From Aporrectodea caliginosa (taxonomy: Eukaryota > Annelida > Clitellata > Crassiclitellata > Lumbricidae): 64,000 nucleotides of DNA. Shown here piece by piece: positions 36,166 to 46,791 of this stretch. The position numbers and the translations under genes are program-made. The notes under the pieces were generated by a model. It saw nothing but the letters and a program-made list of their open reading frames with translations. It ran no database searches and was not told where the DNA came from. How positions within the stretch are numbered: position 1 is the stretch's first letter; each line of letters opens with the position of its first letter. Location of the stretch: the NCBI GenBank assembly GCA_020284085.1, contig JACEVL010000018.1:676001-740000 (forward strand), given 5' to 3'.

Positions 36166-37390
36166 AGCCTAATACACCCCAAACTTCTTCCCCACCTTGA
36201 AAGCCACCAGACAGCCAGTCATAACACTGACATAACAGCAACAACAAGGACAAACAATCGACAAAACAACAAACAAATGAATACAAGAAAAAAAGAGAAT
36301 GTGACTTATGGTGACTATGGATCACAAGAAGCAATATTTTTAATCGATAACCTGTGAACCTTTCGAGTAGAAAATAGCAATTTTGCCTTGCATAACCTTG
36401 TTGTTTCTGCAGGCATATTTGGACTAGTCTTTTAAAGTAATCCTTTGATCTTCATAAGTACTCTTAAAGTATTGTACTACATATATATGCTCATGAATGA
36501 TTTGTTACTCAACTATATTTATATTCGAGTGTGTTTGATACATCAACAGTTTAAAAGAGTAACTTTGTAAACTACCTGTTACATTTAACATGCATACTGT
36601 TTGTGAAATTATTATTATTTGAAGTATGATAACATCAAATCGTCTACGTTTAAATCATGGTAACCTTATATGTTGCCATAAGATGTCATTAAACTGAAGA
36701 TTAATAAATAATTCATTTAAAATTCCAAAGTAGAAGAGGAATTTAATGTCATACCTATTCTTGTAATTATATGTATTATGATTTTGTGGCCAAAGTTCTT
36801 TTCTCACTTTAAAATTTCTTGCAAGAGTCAATTGATGCAGAATATTGTTTAATTTGCATGAAATCATTCTATCACGATAAGTGTATCATAGACAGTGTCA
36901 AATGCATTACTATGTGGTTAAACAATGAATATTAGTGATATTGTAGGTCTGTTTTGACACTTCTTACTGGCTTCTTTTGGACGCTATAAGTTTCTCGTTT
37001 CTTTGCAATGTAATTCTGAATTGTCATCTACCTTTTCATGTCACGATACCGCATTAAACTTTGAATGATAGAGCAGATACTCCGGCTAAATAAGCTCTTT
37101 TGATCACATAATTTCTACTAAATATCTTGAATTTCATTTAATTGAAACTTGATAAAATAAACAAATGGCAACTAGAATTTTTATAATGATAATGGGGCAT
37201 TTTATAAATCTATTTGTACAAATCTAAGCAAAGACATAAAATACTCAGAACCTTACAGGCATAACGAAATCCAAATCTCGAAATTATGCCTCGCACTACC
37301 ATTAAAATACTAGCCAAAGGCTATTTATTATAAAATGCCATCCTAACGGTTTATGTGCTACCTATCAGGTCAAGGAAACAACTCATCGCC
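36166..37390. other. AT-rich intergenic, nothing recognised
   Basis: Very AT-rich; 36538-36570 shares AACAGTTTAAAAGAGTA with 38226-38242. No exon seen. Confidence 0.4.
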
Positions 37391-37628
37391 TCTTCATTGG
37401 TTTGGTTTGGTTACTGTATCAGAGTACCGGTAGTTACTATATTGCATAATACCACAGTACTGTTTTACAAAGCTACTTACTGAAAACCCATAAACAACTT
37501 ATTTTAAAATGTTGATTTTGAAATATGTTATGTCATATTACATTTATAATAAGAACCCATGATAAACGAGATAAACATGGTTTACTTCCAGCATGTTTTA
37601 AGGGTTTTTTCATCTATGATCCGATGTT

Positions 37629-37800
37629 CATACCCACCACACTAGAAACTGTAACACTTATCGCCCTATATACGCACACACCAATACTCGCTTATTCTCC
37701 ATGAAATCTGTTGGCTCCACAACCTGAAACATGCTTCCTTCTCACATACGTCGAGCTCCACACCTGCGGCACTTAAAAAAATGCTGCATGCCTTCCTAAT
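37629..37800 (+). pseudogene. LINE C-terminal remnant
   Basis: One frame reads HTHHTRNCNTYRPIYAHTNT, then RLFSMKSVGSTT, a stop, NMLPSHIRRAPHLRHLKK. This follows the LINE pattern (YxTRxxxxxxxPxxRTNxxxxSxxxxGxxxWNxLPxxIRxxxxLxxFKK). Dead copy. Confidence 0.65.
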
Positions 37801-38298
37801 TAATGGAACTTAACTGCCTGATTTTTTTCACTGTTAGTTAAGGTTTTCTTTCTTTTCTTTATTTTATAGTGTTTGAAATCTAGCTGATAATTTACTTTGT
37901 ACTATATACTATTATTGTTAGCTTTGCTGTATGAGACTTGATGTTGCGCTGTTGTCAAGGCTTTGGCTGTGCTGTCACTAATTAAGACTTTGGAAACGAT
38001 ATTATAGTTGTCCCCAGTTAGCGTGATCTTGATCCCTTACGGCCAATCTCGTTATTACATGTATTACAATAGCTACTATGTGGCAAAATACTCAGTACTG
38101 TGTTATAATAAGAGATCTGTGATTATAATTTTAATCTATCGAAACTATACTTTAAACAATTATAATACATGTATGCTTTCTTACTTAATGAACTTGAATT
38201 ACATGTATAGTATGTTAGATACATGAACAGTTTAAAAGAGTACTTCGTCAATTTTTTAAATGGATCAATAATGCTGTATAGTTACATAACATGGTCTA

Positions 38299-38496
38299 TG
38301 TGATACTTGTAAGGTCAGGGAGACAATCCATCACCTCTTACTTGATTGTAAAAAAGAAGATATTTCAGAGGTATTAAGAAATAAATGTCAATTATATAAA
38401 CATGAAATTTCCATTAAAACCCTTTTGACGGTAAATTTATTTCAGAATGAAGTGTATAGGGTAGTTAAGATAATTAATAAAGGTAAAATTTTGTAA
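38299..38496 (+). pseudogene. LINE C-terminal remnant with C-x2-C...H-x4-C motif
   Basis: A 65-codon open frame begins CDTCKVRETIHHLLLDCKK and continues through VLRNKCQLYKHEISIKTLL to a TAA at 38494-38496. The Cys/His spacing and the H-LLxC tail match the zinc-knuckle-like end of several LINE polyproteins. The lack of stops suggests a fairly young or lightly eroded end. Confidence 0.7.
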
Positions 38497-38560
38497 ATTG
38501 ATGTTTTAGTGTTTTTTTTAATGTGACTAGTTTTATATCTTACTCAAACCTGTAAATATT

Positions 38561-39377
38561 TAATTGAATACACGGGTGGAATAAAGCACTAAGTACAAAA
38601 AAGTCATATCGAGTAAAATCGATATGAAATTTGTTTTTCCAAATTATGTTTTCCATTGATCATTAGAACCAATATGATGTGTTAGTACGTTGCAGTATGC
38701 TATTTGACCATGAATTTTGTTATTTTGTCAATAAAAAGATTAACAGTAGGCTAATAGGCCTATTAGTATTCACAACATGAAACCGTTAAGGGATTTATTG
38801 TTTACCTACCCGCCTGCATGCTTGCCTATTATGGTTGGTGTGAAATAGCACAAGTCCTGAGTTTTCAATAATATCATTAATATAAGGATGTTATAAAGCA
38901 TTCTGACATTTTTCCCAGAAGAAATACTATTTTCCACTGCATTATTATTTGAATAGAAACTATATTTTACAAGTATTATCCTAACCGCATTCTTCCTTCG
39001 CTTCCTCGTGTTATACGACCATAAGTCCTCGTGTTTTGTCCGAATCTTGCCTTTTTCCTTAGCACGACTTGCACTCTGCCTTTCAAATTCCGAATCAATA
39101 TCATAGTATTCCGTTTCATCACTAGACTGTGACGAATAATAAGTAATATTAACTTCTGAAGACAATGAATTAGCGTGCTCTGCGCGAGCGTCCATTTTTG
39201 TTTACGTGTGACTGATAGGGTGCTGCCATACGGCGAATGAAACGTTACTATTTACTGGAATTAATGATCATTAGTGCTTTCTTCCATAGATGAGAGACCA
39301 ATCTACAGGAAACACGCGAAAAGCGTATAAAAGAAATAATGGCACTTAGTGCTTTATTCCACCCGTGTATTCAATTA
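38561..39377 (-). mobile_element. 0.8-kb DNA transposon with 31+ bp terminal inverted repeats
   Basis: The left TAATTGAATACACGGGTGGA, then ATAAAGCACTAAGT, is mirrored at the right (ACTTAGTGC, TTTATTCCACCC, GTGTATTCAATTA). The ends merge into AT-rich sequence, so the target duplication (perhaps TTA or TTAA) cannot be fixed. One minus-strand ORF lies inside. It sits within the duplicated region. Confidence 0.8.
38806..39195 (-). CDS. transposon-encoded protein fragment, acidic then basic, unknown family
   Basis: ATG at 39195 (MDARAEHANSLSSEV) leads to an acidic stretch SSDETEYYDIDSEFE, then a basic one, KGKIRTKHEDLW and SYNTRKRRKNA. The W-x2-N-x-RK-x-RN block resembles the segment before a C-x-C...K-C motif in uncharacterised transposon-like proteins of invertebrates (recalled pattern, not checked). 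A possible donor follows KNA (GTTAGG near 38987 on the minus strand); beyond it the codons look like intron. It reads as the first exon of a transposase whose rest has been deleted. Confidence 0.5.
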   Translation of the reverse strand: MDARAEHANSLSSEVNITYYSSQSSDETEYYDIDSEFERQSASRAKEKGKIRTKHEDLWSYNTRKRRKNAVRIILVKYSFYSNNNAVENSISSGKNVRMLYNILILMILLKTQDLCYFTPTIIGKHAGG

Positions 39378-39909
39378 GTCTTTTACTAATACATTGTTAT
39401 TGCGCAATTATGTACTGTGTTGCAATATTGGTTGCAATCCTGGTTACCATATTACTATTATTCAACTTTGGTTTTTCAATAATACATATTACATATGGTG
39501 TGGTTTGGTTACTGTATCACAGTAGCTAATATGTTGCATAATACTGCAGTACAGTGTTGCAATGCAGGTTACTGAAATATCCATAAACAACTTCTTTTCT
39601 TTTTTGAATATGTTATGTCATAATAACAAGAACTGATGTCAGAAAATTTAAAATATTATCTATTGGTACATGAATTTCTATTATTACCATATTATTGTTA
39701 TTCAACTTTGGATCTTCAATATAAGATATGATTTGGTTTGGTTACTGTATTACAATAGCTACTATGTGGCACAATACTCAGTACTGTGTTATAATAAGAG
39801 ATCTATGATTATAATTTTAATCTATTGAAACTATACTTTAAACAATTATAATACATGTATGCTTTATGAGCTGTTTTAACCCATGGACTGTTTGCACTTT
39901 GCAGGCGTA

Positions 39910-40384
39910 AGGGGCCGTCCATAAATGACGTCACGCCATTTTTGGCCGATTTTGACCCCTCTTCACACCTCGTCACACTTCAAAAAGTTACACCCCCTGA
40001 AAAATTACGTCACAAAGCTCTGACCCCCCCCCCCCTAAAACCACGTTTCCATGGCGAAGCAAAATGCTCCTTTGTGGAATAGCCTAAATAGGGAGAGCAT
40101 GAATAGCCTATTTTAAAATCTAACGGTGACCAAATATTTAAATAATTAGACAATAATTATTAATAATGGTGCCCGTATACATTAAAATAATAAAAAAAAT
40201 ATGAAAATTTAATACTCAAATTCAGTGCTGTTATTATTAAAATTAAATTGTTGTTATTTGTTAAATTTAATTACACAGACCTGATGTGACGTCACACTTC
40301 TCTGACCCCCACCCCATGTCACACATCGTCACAAATTTCCGACCCCCGACCCTAGGTGCGTGACGTCATTTATGGACGGCCCCT
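39910..40384. mobile_element. MITE with AGGGGCCGTCCATAAATGAC ends
   Basis: 475 bp; ends AGGGGCCGTCCATAAATGAC then GTCACGC, and GCGTGAC then GTCATTTATGGACGGCCCCT, are perfect 27-bp inverted repeats. Flanks GCAGGCGTA and AAGGCGTC share AGGCGT. Each end holds a TGACGTCA palindrome. This end sequence is, from memory, widespread in invertebrate genomes; the superfamily is not certain. No ORF. Confidence 0.85.
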
Positions 40385-41090
40385 AAGGCGTCTTATAATG
40401 AAATTTATTACAGAGGTGGACGTCGTTCCTGCCAACTCATAATACGTTCATGCCAAAAAATTTACAGCTGGGCATCCTTATGGAGGTAATAAGCATTCAA
40501 ATTTATGCCGTCAGTCACAGAATCCAGCCAATCCAAATGTACGCGACGCTGGTCAAGCCACGCCCATTACTCTCTGAACTCGACAAGAAAAATCGAATAA
40601 TTATGGGTAAAAATGAGAGAAGTGGTCTTGTGACAGCCAATTAGCGAAAACTTCGTTTCAGTTTCATTAGCTGGATTCTCCTTATAACTACGAACGCACG
40701 CGCAAACAGATGCCTGTGAGACTCGATCAGCTCCACTATTTTATTAAGTTATGCATGCAGTCTTCCTACAGGCCTAATAGGTTTAACTGTGGATCGTATA
40801 CTCCTCTGATCCTCGGGAAACCGGACTCGGACCTCCTTCGGACTATAGGCTACTCTCTCGGACAACCCTTCTGACAAGACGCAGCGCTCGTGAATAAGCT
40901 AATGCTGAGCTAATGCCCTGCGCTTGGCTTTCGAGTGGCGCTTTAGAAGTTTGTAGATTACGATTACGATCACGATCACATTATATAGGCCTCTATAGGC
41001 CTACTTTGCATAAATAACAGTGTTACTAGGAGATAATGTAAAGATGGACCTATATACATGAATCGTATACAGTACGCGAGATTCAAGTAG
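40385..41090. other. intergenic with one dispersed repeat
   Basis: 40887-40980 matches 32462-32535 (GGCTTTCGAG, GCGCTTTAGAAGTTTG, ATTACGATTACGA). No exon seen. Confidence 0.45.
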
Positions 41091-41345
41091 TTGACGTGCA
41101 TGTGACGTCATTTCAATGCTGACGTCATTCTTACGCCATTGCTGAGCGACGTCATTCTCATGTAAAAGCCAAATAGTTTGCCGTATAGTTAATTTATTCT
41201 AAGTGTATGCGTCATATTCAGTGTATACGTCACAACTCGCATAATACCTGCAGGTGCCTAATACGTCATTTCGAGACAGACGTCATTTTTCGAACCCTAT
41301 TCTTGAGTTGTCAGTCTGAGATGACGTCAGAAGGCATGACGTCGA
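41091..41345. promoter_or_regulatory. cluster of CRE/ATF-like TGACGTCA sites
   Basis: Within 255 bp there are full or near-full sites at 41103-41110, 41120-41127, 41148-41155, 41278-41285 and 41322-41329, plus half-sites TTGACGTG (41091), GCGTCA (41210), ACGTCA (41227, 41264) and TGACGTCG (41337). Such density is far above chance in DNA of this composition. CREB/ATF/bZIP proteins bind this palindrome. No gene start is visible nearby, so it may be a distal enhancer or a decayed repeat. Confidence 0.45.
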
Positions 41346-41481
41346 GAAGCATTCATCCTCTGGAAATCACGAGTGACGCGCTTAATCTCGTCTTATACGG
41401 AAGACTAAAGAACCATCAACACCAACCCACTCGCTTCGAACACCAAGGTATAAAAATTATATTTTTCTTCTTCGTTTAGCC

Positions 41482-41824
41482 CAGTGTTTCTTAACCAGTG
41501 TTCGACCGAACCCCTGGGGTTCGGTGAGCCAGTGCCAGGGGTTTGGCAGAGGTCCTCTGAAATATATACATATTCAGGGACAGTGAGTGTGAGTGAAAAA
41601 TCATTTCCTATTTTATTTTTATTTTTCGACTTTTATTTAATAAAATAGTTAACTGTAAGTAGTTCATGTATTGAATGTATTAATATTGTATCACATTTTG
41701 GTACAATTTTTTATTTCCTTTTGTTCCCATTAGTTAAAAATTATTGTTCAAACTTGAGGGGTTCGGTGAGTGGTCATGGATTTCTCTTGGGGTTCGGCTC
41801 CCTTGAAAAGGTTAAGAACCACTG
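41482..41824. mobile_element. hAT-type MITE (CAGTGTTTCTTAACC)
   Basis: 343 bp with ends CAGTGTTTCTTAACC and GGTTAAGAACCACTG; flanks GTTTAGCC (41474-41481) and GATTAGCC (41825-41832) differ at one base. GGGGTTCGGTGAG occurs twice inside. Typical Charlie-like hAT ends. Confidence 0.9.
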
Positions 41825-41895
41825 GATTAGCCTATTGAATCCCAAAAATGTCAACAAAATAATATACAGATTGTCATAAAACATTGGGTAGGCCT

Positions 41896-42259
41896 CAGTT
41901 CATATTTAATGGGTTTGGACTACTGGGTCAAAGTCTGCTATTCTATTTTCAATGTTAGGCCTATTGGAAACTGACCAGTGGTGTAGTGGGGGGGAGGGAA
42001 CGTGGGGAACGCCGTTCCCCCACTTTTTTTCTCACACTATGCAAAATTCTTGCAAGATATGGCACTTTTTGCTTACTTCAATATCCAGGCGTTCCCCACT
42101 TCATTTTTTACTACACTACTGAAACTGACATTAAAAGTAGAGTATTACCTAGAACAAATCACCAAAACTACTGGGACAAATTCTAAAACTATACTGGGCA
42201 AATCCTACAACTACTGGGACATTTGTCCCAGTAGTTGTATACAGTTAAAATATGCACTG
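41896..42259. mobile_element. hAT-type MITE (CAGTGCATATTTTAAC family), copy A, interrupted
   Basis: Starts CAGTTCATATTTAATGG and ends GTTAAAATATGCACTG; perfect 8-bp duplication GTAGGCCT (41888-41895 and 42260-42267). ACTACTGGGAC recurs inside. A different MITE (41976-42121) has inserted; without it and its duplication the element is about 210 bp. Confidence 0.88.
41976..42121. mobile_element. hAT-type MITE (CAGTGGTGTAGT family), copy 2, nested in copy A
   Basis: 146 bp, same family as 1830-1964, with perfect 8-bp duplication AAACTGAC (41968-41975 and 42122-42129). The two copies agree nearly throughout apart from a G-rich stretch near the left end. Confidence 0.93.
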
Positions 42260-42406
42260 GTAGGCCTATTGAGAAACAACTGCATGCATGGTAGACCCAA
42301 AAGGAATCAGTGTCCCGCTTTAACAGTCACAAAATTAAAGGCATTATATATAGGTCCTCTACAGATGGTGACGAAGAACAGTCTAATTAAACATGTGACA
42401 AAATCT

Positions 42407-42410
<4 letters not shown>

Positions 42411-42464
<54 letters not shown>
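42411..42464. repeat. (TA)n microsatellite
   Basis: About 54 bp of alternating TA with one phase break; it lies between the two inverted MITE copies. Confidence 0.95.
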
Positions 42465-42514
42465 GAAAAAATATAATTATAATATTATGCTTCATCTATT
42501 AGTTCTGTAGGCCC

Positions 42515-43037
42515 CAGTGCATATTTTAACTGTATAACTACTGGGACAAATTAATGTCCCAGTAGTTTTAGGATTTGCCCCAGTAGGCTATAGTTTAGGA
42601 TTTGTCCCAGTAGTTTTAGTGATTTTTCCAGGTAATAGGCCTACTCTGCTTTCAATTTTAGTCAGTGGCGTGACGAGGGGGCAGTGGGTCGGCCGCCCCG
42701 GGCGCAGGGCAGGGGGGGCGCGCAAAATTAGGCTTCTGACAATTTTTTGTGTGAAAGAAATCAGGCACGAATAGTTACTAAGTAACTATTATACATGAGT
42801 CTTGCACGGGGGCGCAAAATGAGAGGCTTCTGACAATTTTCTTCTGGAAACAAAGACGAGGGGAAAGAAAAAAGGTCATTAGAAATTTTGGCGGAACTAA
42901 GAAAGAAAATTTTCCGGAAATTCTTGCCCCCGGGCGCACGATCCCCTAGTTACGCCACTGATTTTAGTTTCCAATGACATTGAAAGTAGTGGACCAGACT
43001 TTGTTCCAGTAGTCAAAATCCGTTAAAATATGCACTG
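42515..43037. mobile_element. hAT-type MITE (CAGTGCATATTTTAAC family), copy B, inverted to copy A and interrupted
   Basis: Starts CAGTGCATATTTTAACTG and ends GTTAAAATATGCACTG. Read backwards it aligns along copy A; about 217 bp without its insert. The left flank GTAGGCCC (42507-42514) and GTAGGGCT a few bases past the right end may be a worn target duplication. Confidence 0.8.
42663..42960. mobile_element. hAT-type MITE (CAGTGGCGT family), nested in copy B
   Basis: 298 bp from CAGTGGCGTGACGAGGGGG to CTAGTTACGCCACTG; perfect 8-bp duplication ATTTTAGT (42655-42662 and 42961-42968). GGTCATTAGAAATTTTGGCG and CCCCGGGCG link it to the element at 45413-45811. Confidence 0.93.
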
Positions 43038-43329
43038 CTGGGTAGGGCTATTTTAATCGCAGGTTGGTCTTCGTGCACCGTAGGTTGAAGTCTTGTGCAT
43101 AAGATACTATAGCTGGCACTATAGAAGTTTCTAATTAATAGGAAGTTGTTTGATGTGCTATTAGCCATAGTCAATTTGGGTCCTGTTGCATTTGCCTATC
43201 AAAGGGACATGGAGCTGCACAACATTTATCTAAATGTTCAGTTAGCCCTCTACTACGCCTTTTTATAGCCCTAAACCTTGCCTATTGCAATTTATTATGG
43301 GCCTCTACTTATAAATCTAATCTAGAAAG

Positions 43330-43765
43330 GCTGACTATACTCAACACAAGAGAGCTATCCGTTGCGTGGCTGGTGTTCCTTACAGTTCTCAGAGGCTACT
43401 AGTCAACAATTTCTAGAATTTAAACTTCCAAAAATTGAACATTATTAGGACAGCACAGATAGATGAATTTATGCATCGTTATGAGCTCAACTCATTTACC
43501 AGTAGGCCTAATTTACAGACAACGCTTCCTACTTGCCTCCGAAATTCATTCTTACTCTACAAGAAGTTCCAAGTTATATCCACAACCTTTTGCTCATGCA
43601 AACACTTGGATATTTTCTATCAGAGTTGCAGGAGCTAACACGTTGGGAACAGTATACCCTTATCTGTCCGTCAATCACGTGGTCTGCATAGGCCTATCTT
43701 TAAGAGTAACTACGTCATTATCTGATTCAACAAAGTACTTGAATGCATACCCTACTTTTCATTTG
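43330..43765 (+). pseudogene. LINE C-terminal remnant
   Basis: KRAIRCVAGVPYSSQ near 43346, then after frameshifts IHSYSTRSSKLYPQPFAHAN, FSIRVAGANTLGTVYPYLS. These follow the LINE order QKRAIRxIxGxPY...YxTRxxxxLxxPxxxT...FSxRxxGxxxWNxLP. Three frames are needed, so the copy is dead. Confidence 0.7.
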
Positions 43766-44472
43766 GTGTGTTAGTTAAGTTATGTTAGTAGTGTTCTTAT
43801 TAAGTTAGGCCTAATTCTTGATTATTGTTGTATTCCTGTACTTTTTGAACTGGTTGTCATGGGCTATTGTGACTTTCTATAATTCACAATTACTAGGTGG
43901 CCCTATTAGCGGGATTCTTCAGCCCTTCTGGGTCTCTCCCTTGGTAACCACTATAAATGTAAGTAAAGTATGATAATATGTTGGTTACAAGAAACTAACC
44001 GATTGATTTGATTGAATCGTAATGCAGCTAAACGTACGTTTTACATTATTTCGTATGGCTTTGCTTCTGTAGCAGGTGATCTTCAAACACTTATTAGTAT
44101 CACTAATACTTATGCGCTACATAGGCCTAAGTCCTTCGTTTTTAAAACACTTTTGTAGTCTACATTAACAAAGGCTCTTTGCTTGCTTTCCTTTCACTTA
44201 GCCAGCGCCTGTATAATTATGTTGTTCTCACGCTTTAAGAAGGAATTTGGGACCGCATCATCTTTCGGCTATCTGCAAAAAGGTAATTTCTTTCTGAAAA
44301 TCAATAGACAGAGTCCTGTATAGGCATGCACAGAATTAACTCTACACGGAAGTTGAGTTGATTTTTTTTATTAAATCAATGGGACCCAAGACAGGATTAA
44401 AGCTGTCGGCCGGCTACCCAACAGAAGACCCCTGTGGGGAAGCTGGGGTAGGATTTTACCTATGCTCAAGCA

Positions 44473-45051
44473 CAGTGATGGGCAAAAGTTAACTAAAAAG
44501 TGGCAAACTTTTAGTTTAACTAAAAACATTTAGTTCAGGCAGAAGTTTAACTAAAAATAAATAGTTTAGTTTAAACCAAAGTTTAACTAATATTTTTAGT
44601 TATTAGCTACAAAGTTTAAGTAACAAAATTAGCAACTATCTTCCGCAATGATTGTCATGTGCAACTGGTTTTATTACTCAAGTCAAGTGGATGTGGCACT
44701 CGAGTCAAGTGAACTGCATTGCACTGCACGATTAGCAACTTTCTTCATGATTTTCTTGAAGAACTGTACTATAGGACTATTAATCTAGTACACATTACAT
44801 AGTTTGAAAGTGAAAATAATGGTCATAGACGCCCTGCATTTTTACAGTTTACTTACTATAAGTCATTGTGAAAATGTTTAGGAAAAAGTTTATTAAAAAG
44901 TTGGAAAAAGTTTAACTAAATATTTTTAGTTCAGTTAACTTATTTACAAAATCAGTTGCCAACTTTTAGTTAAACTTTTCTTATTTTAGTTGAAAAATAG
45001 TTATAGTTTAGTTATAGTTTAACTAAAAAAATTAGTTAGTGCCCATCACTG
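44473..45051. mobile_element. hAT-like nonautonomous element with TTTAGTTTAACTAAA repeats
   Basis: 579 bp from CAGTGATGGGCAAAAG to AGTGCCCATCACTG. The interior is packed with TTTAGTTTAACTAAA-type palindromic words near both ends. Flanks CTCAAGCA and CGCACACA match only in part, suggesting age. Similar design to 61076-61239. Confidence 0.8.
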
Positions 45052-45412
45052 CGCACACAGCGGAGATGGGTTTACTCCCCTCCCCTGTCTTGGTTACATG
45101 TCAGTGGGCCAAATGTACGTCTGTGGAGTAAATTATAGCCTACTATAGACTGTTCGTCAGTGTTCTTTGGTTTTCAATATCTTTCTGTGGCATGCTGTGA
45201 TGAGTTCACCCTGTTGTGGCTCACGTATGAGTAGAGCGTTCCAATAAGTCCATCGCATCTGCATTCTCCTGTCCTGTGAGGCATCACTCCGAGAGAATAT
45301 GAAAACAAACAAAAAACATCACTAACGTTAGCGCTGCTAGATCACTACCTCTTCCTCTGTTGGTCCTTCTCATCCTGGTCAATAAATATATATGCAAAGG
45401 CTACATTCTCTG

Positions 45413-45811
45413 CAGTGGCGTACCGAGGGGGGGCAGGGGGGGGCGAGTCGCCCCAGGCGGCACTTGAGCAGGGGCGGCAAAATAGGGTTGAAGAAAAATA
45501 AAAGAAGGAGTGAATGCAGAAAAAGTATAAGAGAAAGTAATAAAAGTAGACAAAGAGAAGGAAAGGAAGAAAAATAATGCAGTAAATAGCGTACAGTGGC
45601 GTAATGAGGGGCACGGGCGGAGGATAGGGCGGGGCTTCTGAGACAAATGACAGTTTAAGAGGGAAAAAGCAAAAAAAAAAAAAAAAGGTCATCAGAAATT
45701 TTAGCGGAAGTAATCAAGAAAATGTTTGTTCAGAAAATTTCCAAAATTAAGTGCGCGGCGCGGCATTTTGGGCCGTCGCCCCGGGCGGCACTTAAGCTCC
45801 GTACGCCACTG
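45413..45811. mobile_element. hAT-type MITE (CAGTGGCGTACC) containing a second left end
   Basis: 399 bp from CAGTGGCGTACCGAGG to CTCCGTACGCCACTG; perfect 8-bp duplication ATTCTCTG (45405-45412 and 45812-45819). At 45594 a second CAGTGGCGTAATGAGGGG begins inside, so the element looks like two family members fused end to end. GTCATCAGAAATTTTAGCGG relates it to 42663-42960. Confidence 0.88.
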
Positions 45812-46381
45812 ATTCTCTGAAATTTCTGCTGTTCTCTTCTCTTACTTTCATCACCATCACCAACGCCGCCACCACTACCATGGCGGCACCACCATCAGCT
45901 GCATCATCATCGTCAACAAAACAATCACTAGGCCTATTTAATTATTAGACTATAATTGCCACCAAAAAATCGCTAACAGCATCATCATCAACATAATCGA
46001 ATTATCCATCATAATGTCACCATTACCTTCTTCTTTGATCAACGTTGAAAGCCAATAACAGGGAAGGATGCAAATGTTTTGACTTCGAAGGCATGGATGT
46101 GGTCCAGCTTCGATCACAGTGCTCACTCTGTAGGTGGTATCCATCACAAGCCGACATTTCTCTATAAAGAACAACTGCATAGGCCCAAAAATTAATTAAT
46201 TATATTTGTAAAGACAACAGGGAAGGATTTCACTGACTAATGACTAATGATTAATGCTAATGAGCATCCGAAATTTTACTTCTGGGAGTACATAATTGTT
46301 CTCCAGACGGCAGACAGACATAATAGCCTATAGGCCGCCTGAGAACTCTCGCTTGGGTCTTATACGAGTAAGTAATTTGTA

Positions 46382-46571
46382 GGTCGCTGATTCACTGTTC
46401 GGGTGCGCCTAGAGGATCATGGCAGAGGGACAGCTCCAATCGGCGAGTCATAGCATGCTTCTGACTGAACTTCGCGCCACAAACCAGACCCAATGGAGAA
46501 CAGGGCTCTAGCCGCCCTGTGGAATGCATGCCACGTCTCTGCTCGACACCCCACAGTGAATCGGTCGGACC
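46382..46571. repeat. inverted-repeat-bounded core, copy 1
   Basis: GGTCGCTGATTCACTGTTCG, GGTG at the left pairs with CACCCCACAGTGAATCGG, TCGGACC at the right. The 190-bp core is GC-rich in AT-rich surroundings and nearly identical to copy 2. Upstream at 46351-46378 is CTTGGGTCTTATACGAGTAAG, conserved in all copies in similar form. Confidence 0.75.
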
Positions 46572-46791
46572 ATAGCGAATAATTTAAAATAATAAAAGAT
46601 AATTTAATAAAATAGTTATATTTGCAGAGACAGCTGAACAAAAGCTGCTGAAATAGTTGCAAAATAGAAAGTGTTCAACTTCCATTCTTGATGCTTGTTC
46701 TTCCTGCTGTTCTCCTCTCCCATCTTCCCTGCTGGACTATTCTATCGTCCTCTGCATGGCTGTCATTTCCGCTGTCAGTACTGACGAGCCG

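Larger units (their letters stand above)
37390..39870. repeat. locally duplicated segments
   Basis: 37390-37555 is repeated, diverged, at 39500-39635 (GGTTTGGTTACTGTATCA, CATAAACAACTT, ATATGTTATGTCATA). 38085-38182 is repeated almost unchanged at 39766-39863. Order and strand are preserved, so this is an old direct duplication of a unit of about 1.7-2.1 kb with later deletions and insertions. Confidence 0.7.

Noticed and set aside
38564..39374. piggyBac assignment from nearby TTAA-like sequence
   Set aside because: TTAA is not present at both ends and the terminal sequence does not fit; superfamily left open.
41986..42409. Overlapping + strand ORFs of 66 and 135 codons
   Set aside because: They are translations of a MITE and its host MITE; the same peptide appears in the copy near 1830.
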